This document shows, piece by piece, positions 34,508 through 45,799 of a DNA stretch of 64,000 nucleotides. Within the stretch, counting starts at the first letter, position 1, and each line of letters opens with the position of its first letter. Made by a program: the position numbers and the translations under genes. The notes beneath the pieces were generated by a model. The model saw nothing but the letters and a program-made list of their open reading frames with translations. It searched no databases and had not been told where the DNA came from. Source of the DNA: Mantis religiosa (taxonomy: Eukaryota; Arthropoda; Insecta; Mantodea; Mantidae); the NCBI GenBank assembly GCA_030765055.1, contig CM060955.1:160841343-160905342 (forward strand), written 5' to 3'.

Positions 34508-34979
34508 TGTTTAACATTTTCTGTTCCTAAAATTAAAATTCAGGTTTGCAGAAATTCAAACTGCTCCTTATTCCAAGTAAAAAGACGTTTTATACAACTA
34601 TTTGCAGCAGCAAGGTTACGTAGCGTACACAAATGCAACATTCAAGGTCGTCTGCCACACGCACGTCCACAAACAAAAGAATTCACTTTCAAATCAGCTG
34701 CACGATTATCGCTTTTCGGATCACAACTGACTAGCAGCTCAGCTCGCCTCTCTCTTATTTATAACCGAACCATCTTTTCTTGAAAGTTACCAAAGTAACA
34801 CGATCCTTCACGGTGGCAAGGGAAGGAAAAGAATTATCCAGACATCACTCCGTCCCCCCCTTTCCCCGACCCGGCTCTCCCTCGGCAAGCGCCAAGCATT
34901 CACCCTCGTGTGGACGTGGCTTGGACGCTATCTGTCTCTTTCTTTCGCGCCGGCCGCGGCTCAACAATGCCTAGCGACA
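34508..34979 (-). mobile_element. Solo LTR, family 1, subfamily A, nested
   Basis: Recognisable from AGGTTTGCAGAAATTCAAAC to the terminal CTAGCGACA followed by ATAT. The outer TGTGAC end is decayed, so the left border is approximate; the poly(A) signal has become AATAAG. Confidence 0.75.
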
Positions 34980-35042
34980 ATATCCTCTATGTGCAAGAAT
35001 GTTTTGTCAAAGTTTTAACATACCTTCTTGTTACACCCTGTA

Positions 35043-36370
35043 TAGAGATTTTCACCCAAATACATGCTTTAAAGTCTTCAGTCCAAAACAAGGATGATCT
35101 GTCTGCCGGCCAACGTACACCTGTCTATTTCGTTAACATGTTTTCATGGTATATGAAATGTATCTCTAGAATTTTCTAGGAATATATTTTGGGGTCCTCT
35201 GAATTGACTTGTGCGAATGGTAAACCCTTTTTAGTTAACTTTCTCCGAGATTTTATTGACATTGGTTTAAATTCTCCAGTAGTTTTTCTCAAAGGGGATG
35301 CCATTTGCTTATTCTCTCCCGGTTGTGCAAATAGAACGTCACATAGTTACTAGCTCTTACGACTATATACCCATATTCCTATTGGATCTGTTAGAAGATG
35401 CGTGATAAAACCATTTTTACAAATATTCATTGCAATTAATATGAAGCAGATGGAAGAATGAGCATTTATAAGATTACTGAGTAGAGAAATTCATGTGAAT
35501 ACAACACATTAAGACTTTTTTCTGCTAAAATATTCACTACACGGAGGGTTAGAAGCCAGACGTTTACATTAAGAGGGCAGCGTGAGGTTTCTTGCGAAAG
35601 GAAAAAGAAAAGAAAGAGCAAAAAAAGAAGCCAATACGGTAGCATACATTAGACAAGGTTTTAACATAGCCAGCCGCTCCTACGGTGTGAGACCGGGAGG
35701 GATTTTTTCCGGTTTCTCTCCGTCGGACACCAGCGAATAAATATGCATGTCCCAAAGAAGATGTTCTAAAAATAGCAGAAAGATTAATTCCCCACCTTGG
35801 CCTTGAACGCTTTGAAACATGGTGTAGATCTTGTTCGTATCAGTCTGCAGGTCCATCGGTAACGGGGGAGATCCTGTTTGTTTAGTGATGAACGATCCGA
35901 AATGTTTGCAACTTGCTTTACTTGCGTAACGGGTTTAAAATAGGGCCGAGCCGTCGGTTTTAACACATTGTTTCTTGTTCTGTTTAGCATCGCGCCCGCC
36001 GTCATATCTTGTGTGCTATTTATAGCTGTGGTCCTTCACAAGTAACTTGTTAATTTCAAATACACTGCGATTGTATACAGATCAGAAGGGGGTAGTGGGG
36101 CTTCCATTCTGAAACTCGGGTTACTTGCTCATGAATGAGAGGAGCATGCAGTACAATGAGTACTTGTTATACATCGGGCAGACCGGCTCAGGCATTAGGG
36201 GATCGTAGGTTCGTGACATGTGGGTGTTTCCTGGGGATTTCCACATCGCTAGGCAAACAAATCATATCCGCGGAAATTTCCTGTCTCTTCATTTTGCTTC
36301 CCCTTTGTTATCAGGTTTCTAAATAGTTATTTTTTAATTAGTAATTTTTAACGTACGTCCTCGAACGTTA
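35043..36370. other. Unannotated sequence
   Basis: No recognised element; short frames only. Confidence 0.5.
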
Positions 36371-36374
36371 ACTC

Positions 36375-37310
36375 ATATCGGAAGATGAATGAAAAGATGT
36401 TCAAATGAGTACAGGGTACACAGAGCTTAGAGTTATCAGACATCCATCATTCAGGAGAAGAGAAAAACTCCAAAATTAAGTCATATCGGACGATGAATGA
36501 AATGATGTTCAAATGAGTACACGGTACATAAAGCTTGGAGATACCAGACATTCATCTTTCAGGATAAGAGAAAACCTCCAACGTTAAGTCATATCGGACG
36601 ATGAATGAAATGATGTTCAAATGAGTACAGGGTACATAGAGCTTAGAGTTATCAGACATCCATCATTCAGGAGAAGAGAAAAACTCTAAACTTAAGTCAT
36701 ATCGGACGATGAATGAAATGATGTTCAAATGAGTACAGGGTACATAGAGCTTAGAGTTACTAGACATTCATCTTTCAGGATAAGAGAAAACCTCCAACGT
36801 TAAGTCATATCGGACGATGAATAAATTATGTTCAAATGAGTACAGGGTACATAGAGCTTAGAGTTACCAGACATCTTTCAGGATAAGAGAAAACCTCGAA
36901 CGTTAAGTCAACTGGAATTATGAATAAGTACAGGATCCATGGAGCTTAGAGCTATAATACATTCATCTTCCAGGATAAGGCAAAACCTCTCAACATTAAA
37001 TCGGATGATGAATGAAATGATATTTTCATGAGTACAGGGTACATAGAGCTTAGAGTTACCAGACATTCATCTTTCAAGATAAGAGAAAACCTCCAACGTT
37101 AAGTCATATCGGGCGATGAATGAAATGATGTTCAAATGAGTACAGGGTACATAGAGCTTAGGCTTACCAGACATCCATCTTTCAGGAGAAGAGAAAACTT
37201 CCAATGTTAAGCCATATCGGACGATGAATGAAATAATGTTCAAATGAGTACAGGTTACATAGAGCTTAGAGTTAAGAAATATTCATCTTTCAGGATAAGG
37301 GAAAACTTCT
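36375..37310 (-). repeat. 108-bp SINE-A-tail satellite, second array (9 units)
   Basis: GATGAATGA-type words at 36384, 36492, 36600, 36708, 36816, ~36919, 37008, 37115 and 37223. Most steps are 107-108 bp, with two shortened units. Same unit as at 7.2-8.0 kb, again ending next to a SINE-A head on its right. Confidence 0.92.
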
Positions 37311-37400
37311 GAGGAAACCTTAACCGGTAACTCGTCTTAACCTGTATTCTAATTCGGGACCTCGTGTTAAGTTCTAGTAGCCAGTTCAGCCATCTGTGGT
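37311..37400 (-). mobile_element. SINE-A core/head ending the second array
   Basis: AACCGGTAACTCGTCTTAAC and CTAATTCGGGACCTCG correspond to the core start and B box of SINE-A in reverse. The head is decayed at its 5' end. Confidence 0.6.
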
Positions 37401-37575
37401 GAGGGTGTATAGCACGTCTGCCTCACATTTAAGTGCTTCAGAGTTCGACACTTGGTTAGAGTGAGGTGTCAGGATAGTGTTTTTGAGTGGTGTTTAGTTA
37501 TTCTGAGAAGATAAATGTCGGTTAACTTGTAGTTCTATGGACCCTGTGGTCATTTGATTATTTCATTAATTTCGT
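37395..37575 (+). mobile_element. SINE-A copy, plus orientation
   Basis: GTGTATAGCACGTCTGCCTC, TTCAGAGTTCGACACTTGG (B box) and the tail words AAATGTCGG and GGTCATTTGATTATTTCATT follow SINE-A order. It faces the preceding minus-strand SINE head-to-head. Confidence 0.65.
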
Positions 37576-37987
37576 TGATTGATCGTTCGACACCACCTTC
37601 CAGGTTAAAGAATATTAAACTTAAAAGAGAAGATGTTTATGAAGCTTTGTTGGTTTTCATTCTTTCGTAATACCGGAATTGCTATCTTATAAGCACAGTA
37701 TTGCTATCCTATGTATAAACGAGAGAAGAAAGGACCTTAAACAAAACACCGGTTTGTGTCACCACGTATGTTCAGTATTAATCATATGAATATCCATTTT
37801 CAACACGAAAAAACACGCATTTATTCAAACTAACCGCTTAATCGCTTAGGTATATTAATATAAATTTTCAACACTAGAGGCACATTTACGGAACTAAATA
37901 TCATGCAGCACACTGTTAATATCCCTGAAAATTAACTGCTACTTATGTCAATTGCATTTCTCTAATCTGAGCTGGAATTCTTTTGTT
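37576..37987. other. Unannotated sequence
   Basis: A+T-rich, nothing recognised. Confidence 0.5.
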
Positions 37988-40120
37988 CCATGTATACCCC
38001 GCCCTTAACTCCAACGGTCATATCGGCGGCCGTTCTCCTTTGGAACATATCGAAGGTGTTAACTCGTATTCGTTGGGTTTTAATCATTAGATCACGTACA
38101 CATTTATACCCCGACTTTAACTCCAATGGTCATATCGGCGGCCGTTCTCCTTTGGAACATATCGAAGGTGTTAACTCGTATTCGTTGTGTTTTAATCATT
38201 AGATCACGTACACATTTATACTCCGCCTTTAACTGCAATGGTCATATCGGCGGCCGTTCTCCTTTGGAACATATCGAAGGTGTTAACTCGTATTCGTTGG
38301 GTTTTAATCATTAGATCACGTACACATTTATACCTCGCCTTTAACTACAATGGTCATATCGGCGGCCGTTCTCCTTTGGAACATATCGAAGGTGTTAACT
38401 CGTATTCGTTGTGTTTTAATCATTAGATCACGTACACATTTATACCCCGCCTTTAACTACAATAGTCATATCGGCGGCCGTTCTCCTTTGGAACATATCG
38501 AAGGTGTTAACTCGTATTCGTTGTGTTTTAATCATTAGATCACGTACACATTTATACCCCGCCTTTAACTCCAGTGGTCATATCGGCGGCCGTTCTCCTA
38601 TGGAACATATCGAAGGTGTTAACTCGTATTCGTTGGGTTTTAATCATTAGATCACGTACACATTTATACCCCGCCTTTAACTCCAATGATCATATCGGCG
38701 GCCGTTCTCCTATGGAACATATCGAAGGTGTTAACTCGTATTCGTTGGGTTTTAATCATTAGATCACGTACACATTTATACCCCGCCTTTAACTACAATG
38801 GTCATATCGGCGGCCGTTCTCCTATGGAACATATCGAAGGTGTTAACTCGTATTCGTTGGGTTTTAATCATTAGATCACGTACACATTTATACCCCGCCT
38901 TTAACTACAATGGTCATATCGGCGGCCGTTCTCCTATGGAACATATCGAAGGTGTTAACTCGTATTCGTTGGGTTTTAATCATTAGATCACGTACACATT
39001 TATACCCCGCCTTTAACTACAATGGTCATATCGGCGGCCGTTCTCCTATGGAACATATCGAAGGTGTTAACTCGTATTCGTTGGGTTTTAATCATTAGAT
39101 CACGTACACATTTATACCTCGCCTTTAACTACAATGGTCATATCGGCGGCCGTTCTCCTATGGAACATATCGAAGGTGTTAACTCGTATTCGTTGGGTTT
39201 TAATCATTAGATCACGTACACATTTATACCCCGCCTTTAACTCCAATGATCATATCGGCGGCCGTTCTCCTATGGAACATATCGAAGGTGTTAACTCGTA
39301 TTCGTTGGGTTTTAATCATTAGATCACGTACACATTTATACCCCGCCTTTAACTACAATGGTCATATCGGCGGCCGTTCTCCTATGGAACATATCGAAGG
39401 TGTTAACTCGTATTCGTTGGGTTTTAATCATTAGATCACGTACACATTTATACCCCGCCTTTAACTACAATGGTCATACCGGCGGCCGTTCTCCTATGGA
39501 ACATATCGAAGGTGTTAACTCGTATTCGTTGGGTTTTAATCATTAGATCACGTACACATTTGTACCCCGCCTTTAACTACAATGGTCATATCGGCGGCCG
39601 TTCTCCTATGGAACATATCGAAGGTGTTAACTCGTATTCGTTGGGTTTTAATCATTAGATCACGTACACATTTATACCTCGCCTTTAACTACAATGGTCA
39701 TATCGGCGGCCGTTCTCCTTTGGAACATATCGAAGGTGTTAACTCGTATTCGTTGGGTTTTAATCATTAGATCACGTACACATTTATACCCCGCCTTTAA
39801 CTCCAATGGTCATATCGGCGGTCGTTCTCCTTTGGAACATATCGAAGGTGTTAACTCGTATTCGTTGGGTTTTAATCATTAGATCACGTACACGTTTATA
39901 CCCCGCCTTTAACTACAATGGTCATATCGGGGGCCGTTCTCCTTTGGAACATCTCGAAGGTGTTAACTCGTATTCGCTGGGTTTTAATCATTAGATCACG
40001 TACACATTTATACCCCGCCTTTAACTACAATGGTCATATCGGGGGCCGTTCTCCTTTGGAACATCTCGAAGGTGTTAACTCGTATTCGCTGGGTTTTAAT
40101 CATTACATCACGCACACATT
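37988..40120. repeat. 112-bp satellite array, 19 units, with 560-bp higher-order repeat
   Basis: ATGGTCATATCGG-type starts recur every 112 bp from 38014 to 40030, with a partial unit before. Identity is very high. Units between 38574 and 39693 carry CTCCTATGG, while flanking units carry CTCCTTTGG. Marker changes (ATGATCATATC at 38685 and 39245; ACCTCGCC before 39134 and 39694) repeat exactly 560 bp apart, so a five-unit block was duplicated. Chance 62-codon frames run across it but shift each unit (112 is not a multiple of three), so it is not coding. Confidence 0.97.
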
Positions 40121-40262
40121 CGCACTCTCATTCATACTTCCAGACTCTGGGGAAGATGAGGAATTATCTTGATCGGAGAGAAATCCCAATCCCCACAGCA
40201 GGGAAGCTAACCCGTGACCCCTAGCACGGCAGGCAGGTGGTCTACCGACTGAGCCAGCTGGA
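40121..40262 (-). mobile_element. SINE-C head/body ending the 112-bp array
   Basis: The minus-strand head GCTGGCTCAGTCGGTAGACC (A-box-like) is followed by GGGGTCACGGGTTAGCTTCC (B-box region) and a body with CCCAGAGTCTGG. The same order occurs at 62610-62765. The last array unit (TTTTAATCATTAGATCACG) merges with the SINE's 3' sequence, TTTTAATCACTAGATCGCG in the single copy. Confidence 0.75.
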
Positions 40263-40934
40263 AATTGGTTCACAACTAGCTTGCCTTTACTTTAGTTACA
40301 AATTAACTTAACTATTTATTAGTATGTTTTTTATTGTTGAAATATGTGTAGTGAGCACTTGCTGTGCGCTTTAGCAAAACGAACTGAGACTTCACACCTC
40401 AGTAGCAGTATTCACACGGCGTAAGCATCGTGGAAATCGTGAAGAAGGCGCGATACGATGAACCTTCACGTGGTTTTGTTTACATCTACTGTATTCCCCG
40501 GATCAATCTGTAATTTTTATGACAAGTAGTTTTTGTTCAAAAGTGCTGTCATGTTTAGAAGCAGGTGATTTTATATGTGTAAGTTATTTATTTTGACATG
40601 TTCACTCGTATTTATAAAACCATACTACAGGATTGACGGTCATCTATGAGAGGTTGTCATATCTTGACGATTTGGGCAGCCAGGATAAGCGTCCTGTTGG
40701 GAAGTAAACGAAATAGAAAAAACTTAAATGGAAGACTGTGATTTCTGGATAATGCACATACACGGTTCAATTTAACATGGTTCAGCTGTGAAGCAGATGA
40801 AGGGCATACACTGCTTCTTATGCAACGATAATGATAGTAATTCTATGGAGCTTGACGCCGTCTGCTGACCTTACGACCTGAACCTGCATCGGATACTCGG
40901 GCTATTTACGTTAAATTCAGTAACGACAATTGTT
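40263..40934. other. Unannotated sequence
   Basis: No recognised repeat or gene. Confidence 0.5.
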
Positions 40935-41010
40935 GGTCTGGGTGGGTCGGTTGGTTAGACGCTGGCCTATTGATTCCAAGGTTGATTCCCGGCGGCGCTA
41001 GTATCACCCT
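40935..41010 (+). other. Isolated tRNA-like head (SINE F candidate)
   Basis: GGGTCGGTTGGTTAGACGC (A box) and AGGTTGATTCCCGGCGG (B box) with tRNA-like spacing. Base pairing of a full cloverleaf could not be confirmed, so it is probably a SINE head and not a functional tRNA. Confidence 0.45.
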
Positions 41011-41069
41011 GACAATTCACAGCTTCTTTTAGTTTAATTTTATTCGCCTGAAAGCTCCAGTAGGATAGA

Positions 41070-42095
41070 ATTCTACGGAGGGGATTCGGCACGTCGATCA
41101 CGGTGATCGTTTGAACCTTTGTCTCAAGTGGGACATTTCCGGGAGGAGGAATGAGGGGAGATGAGACACAGGGAGTCGACACCAAGGAGTCAGGACAGTT
41201 CAGATGGCAAGGTCCCTAATGTTGCGAGGCATTTTTGCTACGGGTGCGGTCGGCGCGCGCAAAGGGACAGTGTAGTGCGGAGATAAAGACTTGCCGAAAC
41301 AGATAAGGAAAGAGACAGATAGATGTCTGGAATGTTCGTCTGTCTGGTGCCGTCTGAATTGTTACAGAACGTTCCACTAATTTCTAGGCCAGTGAGTGGA
41401 GGTATAAAAGAAGCCGGGCTAATTTGTCAAGGGACAGTCGTAGTTGGACTTGATAATCGTGTGCGTGCAGTTGCGATTTGAAAGTGAACTCTATTGGTTG
41501 TGGTCGTGTGGCAGACGACCTTGAAAGTTGCATTTGTATATGTTACGTAATTCTGCTGCTCAGGGCTGTACAAAAGTGTCTGGCCACGGAAATAAAGAGT
41601 ATTTTGAATGTCTGAAATCTTGACTTTTAAGTCTACGAACCCGCAAAGTCACACTACTATTTACAAACTTGAAAATCCCTGGCAGTCCGGTAGAACCTTC
41701 CTCCCTCGCTGAAAGTGTCCAAATATCGGCTTGGAGACCGGGGGCCGTCTCCACAGCTGAGAATACTCCCAACAGGCTTGCACAACCGCATACCACAGAC
41801 CGCGCTTCTGGTATGGCCCACTAGGCCGGCTCGGAGACTAGAGACTGTCCCACCGGAGGAGCATTCATCCTGCCATGCAGCTCCCTGACTTCCGCCCACA
41901 CTTCTACCTTGAAAGAGACTACCAGATGAGATATGATAGGAGATGAAGTAGAGGGACATGAAATTCGTGGGATGTAATTAATCTACCCAGCATTCGTCTC
42001 TTGACACTGTAACACCCCGAAAAAACGTATTGGTCAGCTAGGTCGATCACGGGGATCAAACCCGGACCTCCCGAATCGCCTAAGAAAGCCGCTCG
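41070..42095 (-). mobile_element. SINE-D, copy 2, interrupted by a solo LTR
   Basis: Matches 25200-25850 in order: GGGGATTCGGCACG, GGGAGGAGGAATGAGG, the interruption, then CAGATGAGATATGAT, TGTAATTAATCTACCCAG, CCCCGAAAAAACG and a B box GGGTTTGATCCCCG (minus). The LTR at 41220-41653 splits it. Confidence 0.75.
41220..41653 (+). mobile_element. Solo LTR, family 1, subfamily A (434 bp), nested in SINE-D
   Basis: Begins TGTTGCGAGGCATT and ends GCAAAGTCACA. The flanks CTAA/CTAC agree at three of four positions. Promoter TATAAAAG at 41403-41410, polyadenylation signal AATAAAGAG at 41591. Its nesting dates it after SINE-D. Confidence 0.9.
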
Positions 42096-42690
42096 GTAAT
42101 GTTCCAATACTTTATTTAAATGGGAGGCCATTGTTCGCTTTTTCCTGGTTATAAGCCCTCATAGCAACCAGCTCTTAAAAGATTTGCCTAGAAAAAACTA
42201 CTTAATATAAGTTGTAAGATATTTTTGAAGCCGTACCGTTAGCCAAATGTATAATAAAATTATATCAAACTCAAATAGTACCAGGGCCTGATAACTCAGA
42301 TAGGAGACCAGGAGACACATTAAGGTTCGCGAAACACCCGGAGTCTACAGATACAGTTTTGAGCGCTGCATGCGCCGGATTCAATGCCGCCAATATAATT
42401 ATTTTGGCTGCCGTGTTGCATACTAACTAATATATAAAATAACTTCTGCTTAGTTAAAAATTTAATAGTTTTTATAGTATTTTGCTACTTACGAAGTAAT
42501 TTGCGTAACATTATTGGCCTATTATCGACCTTATTTGAGCTCAATGTGCTATATGAATAAGACACTACATTGGCTAACCTGTAAATATTTGAATTAAAGC
42601 TTTAACGACAAGGAGGCCAAGCCAAATTAAGTTCTGAATACAATTTTCATCGATTTGTGAAATTGTAAAAAATTGAAAGAACTGCGAGGA
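42096..42690. other. Unannotated sequence
   Basis: A+T-rich with no recognised element. It lies upstream of the candidate spliced frame at 42694. Confidence 0.45.
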
Positions 42691-42693
42691 CGT

Positions 42694-43046
42694 ATGGGCA
42701 GCAGGAAGAACGAGAATAGATTTTCACAAGGACCTATTGGTAAGTAAGATTTAGCATGTAGCTAAATACCGACAATTAATATGACATAACCTGAAATGTG
42801 CCTTAATACATATTCATTCACAGTTAAATTCTCTAGATTAATGTAGCACCTTATAATGGAAAAAGTGTGTTGTTTTACATACAAAAGCATTAGTTTCATT
42901 AACCTTGTTACTTTATTACTGCAATAATGGGATTTTCTGTTTTTTGTCTTTCAGGGATTATCCATCATCTCAGGCTACCAGGAATACGATGGCAGAAATC
43001 AGAGTGCAGGATTACTGGATATTGTGTATGTTTCTTGTTTTGGTGA
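42694..43046 (+). CDS. Candidate two-exon small ORF (45 codons), unproven
   Basis: ATG at 42694 opens a frame (MGSRKNENRFSQGPI) to 42739. A consensus donor GTAAGTAAG begins at 42740. The acceptor TTTTTTGTCTTTCAG ends at 42954, and the joined frame continues (GIIHHLRLPG...) to TGA at 43044-43046. The intron would be 215 nt with good signals. The peptide resembles nothing known to me. Both exons are also open in a second frame when joined. An untranslated exon or long non-coding RNA fits equally well. Confidence 0.25.
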
Positions 43047-45620
43047 TGTGCAGTGATCTTCAGGAGCCTTAGTAATGTAGCACAAAGCATTCTTTCCCGC
43101 GTATACAGCAATTTAATGTGGCATATCAAATATTTCTGAAAGTTTGAGTTTCATTTCATATCAGTGGAAAATTTAACAAAAACTTTGAGGATAACTGTGG
43201 CCAACAAGGAAAAGTGAATAGTGAAGTTATTTTAGACAGTTGATTGGGTGTATTAGTTTTTGTGTTTGTACTTGTAGTTTTAAATTTAAAATATATGTAA
43301 TATATAAGTCCATGTAAGGTAAGTAATATGCAGTTTAAAATACTGAATGAATAGCTGTGAATTTTCAGATATACCAAAATTAGCATCTGTGTTTACGTAT
43401 AATCTAGGTGGCTTAAATTAAAATTTTTGGGCGAGATGCTTGATATGAATTTTATAAACTTTTTCTTTAAATTGCAATGATAAGTATTTTGAAGAACTAA
43501 GTTCTCTTAACCTTACTCATCAGTGTATATCTACATCATTGATCAAGAATTTCACAGCTTTTAACAGCAATTAAAAGTATGATCTAAGATTACATAAACC
43601 TAATTTGTTCTATATTGTTTAATGCAGTAGTCACTATGCAATATTATTGTACACACTACAGTAAATTATTTACCTGAATAACCATCTTTGAAGAGATCTG
43701 ATGGGATTAGAATTTATTTGAAAAAGCTTTACAAGTTTTTAGGTGTAATTGTGCATTGCAAGAAATGATTAAAATGTCATTGTGTCATCATCATTATATG
43801 CCACTTTTAATTTTATTTCTAATATTCCAGTTATTCTTAAAACATGCACAATGTCAGCTAGCTAGGACCTAAACACACTGTGGCTTGATCTCAAATTAGT
43901 AAAGCTTCACAATAAATAATAGGTTATAAATCCTCTTCCTTGTTAACACACACACACACACACAAATGGGTTCAGAAAAATAACAAGTTAAAGTGATATT
44001 TGCACAGCATTTATGTAGTCTGTGGTATTTCTGTTCTCAGCATCTACTTGCCACCATTTATGAGTAATATTGGTACACAATTTCTGTAATGCTAACCATT
44101 TTAAGGGTGATATAACGTTTCTAGCGTGACCCACAGAAATGTTACATGTCACATGAAACTACACTGTTAAACATCCTCTCATAGTTCTAAGTTGGAATGA
44201 AAATCTCAATCTTTGGCATGGGAAAAAGATGTTTAACCTAATATATGAGCCATTTGCTACATGCAGTGATGCGAAGCCACATAATAATTTTGAAAAGTAG
44301 ATAAAACTGCACATTATTTTGCTATATAATGCACTTCTTGTTTCTTTGTAGTGAACACATGAGGGAATTATGGACTGTCAAAAGAAATAATGGTTAGATG
44401 TGTGAGCAAATAAATTACATTACTAAATTATTTTTTATTAACTACTCAAACACACAGTTCCATCACTTTCACTTCTTAACTAAAACTACAAACAGCATTA
44501 ATAGTTCATAGTGTAATCTTTCATTGAGTTATTTATTTGACACACATTCAGTTGTATGTCATGGACTGAGAGGTTTACACTATACAGAGGGCTCCATTTG
44601 CCATCTTAGTCATAAAGTACATTGCTTAAAGTCTTATCTAGTTAAAGCAAGCCATTTATCCAAACAATTGCTCTGCACATTAAGCAAATTATATTTCACA
44701 GTCAGATAACTACATGAAATAATCTCTTATTGCAAGATACACTGTGCATTAAATTTTATTTTTAAAACTGCACATTTTCTTCTTCAGCATTCATTGCTGT
44801 GCATATGCATGCCATTGAAGCATTTAAAAATTCAACGCTGTAATATTCTTGTGTTGTGAAGACAGAGTTAAGCTTAGGACAATTTTAAATGAATGATACA
44901 GCTTTAATGTAATTATTATTTTTCATAATTTATTCTGCACTTGTGAATGTTAATTCAACCAAAGTGATTAGAAGTATATAAAATAGTGCCATTTATGAAA
45001 TTTATGTCACCAGTTGCTAATACTGACTTCTGTACTAATTTGACATTAATCTTATATGAATCGATCACAAATTTCATGTTTTTCTCTGAATATACTTTAG
45101 TATACTTGTGCTGAAAATAATGTATGTACTATTGAGCTTTTAAAATACTTATTAAATATAACCATTAACAGAGCTGCTTTGGTGTCATTTTAAAGAAATA
45201 GTGCTATTTTTTTGTACATAGTTGTTATCATTTCAAATTTATATACATATTTCTTTAGTTTTTTTTTTTTTTCTCACTGTTATTCCAGGGAATTTTTCAA
45301 CATTCTGTGTACAAAGAAATTGCATTACATATAACGTTATGGTAACCTTACCTGTTTTCCTGTATCTACAGAATCATTATTTTAGTGTTAAGTTATCTTT
45401 ATTTTAAGTATTACACTAAGAAGCTTGAGGGAAAGGGTATACAGATATCTTGTATAATCTCAACAGCATCTTAAGTGATCTCACTCTCTCGTTTTTAAAA
45501 TTTTAATTGTTTTTAAAGACAAAATTATCAATTTGCAACAGGAATAAAGATATAATGCTTTGTGGAAGTCAATTATTCATATTTAACAGGAAAATTTCAA
45601 GTGGATTCTTCCAATTCTTT
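43047..45620. other. Repeat-poor A+T-rich block (possible 3' UTR or lncRNA)
   Basis: About 2.6 kb without any repeat shared with the rest of the window, unlike the flanks. It contains a (CA)n run near 43949 and a T run near 45259. It follows the splice acceptor at 42954 without another good donor being noticed, so a long terminal exon is possible. No coding frame is convincing. Confidence 0.35.
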
Positions 45621-45627
45621 TTACAAA

Positions 45628-45787
45628 TTGGACAACTTCTTTCGAAGTCACATTTCGCACACTGATGAATAGTTTATCGCACATTTCCTCAGCGTATTTG
45701 ACGCGTATTATCCTAATATGAAATAGTTGATATGTGCCGTAAACTATTCATGTGTGACGAGAAGTGATTTCGAAAGAAGTTGGATTC
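45628..45787. mobile_element. Small foldback MITE (~160 bp)
   Basis: ACAACTTCTTTCGAAGTCAC at the left pairs with GATTTCGAAAGAAGTTGG at the right. Pairing continues through TGAATAGTTTA.CGCACAT on both arms for ~70 bp. No coding content. Target duplication not resolved. Confidence 0.8.
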
Positions 45788-45799
45788 CATCAGTCAGTG

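Larger units (their letters stand above)
33833..35040 (-). mobile_element. Tc1/mariner-superfamily DDE transposon with nested LTR
   Basis: TA-CAGGATGTAACGAAAAGGT at the left and the inverse of ACCTTCTTGTTACACCCTG-TA at the right form terminal inverted repeats, with TA at 33831-33832 and 35041-35042. A transposase fragment lies inside on the minus strand. A family-1 LTR (34508-34979) has inserted in the 5' part. Confidence 0.85.

Noticed and set aside
30424..34979. A full LTR retrotransposon bounded by the LTRs at 30424 and 34508 or 33227
   Set aside because: The sequence between them contains a MITE, another solo LTR and a DDE transposon but no gag/pol/env-like coding sequence, and each LTR examined has its own flanking ATAT.
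37990..40224. A series of near-identical 62-84-codon frames spaced 112 bp apart, looking like a protein family or polyprotein
   Set aside because: The 112-bp unit is not a multiple of three, so the frame shifts every unit. The frames arise from a satellite and show no domain or codon bias.
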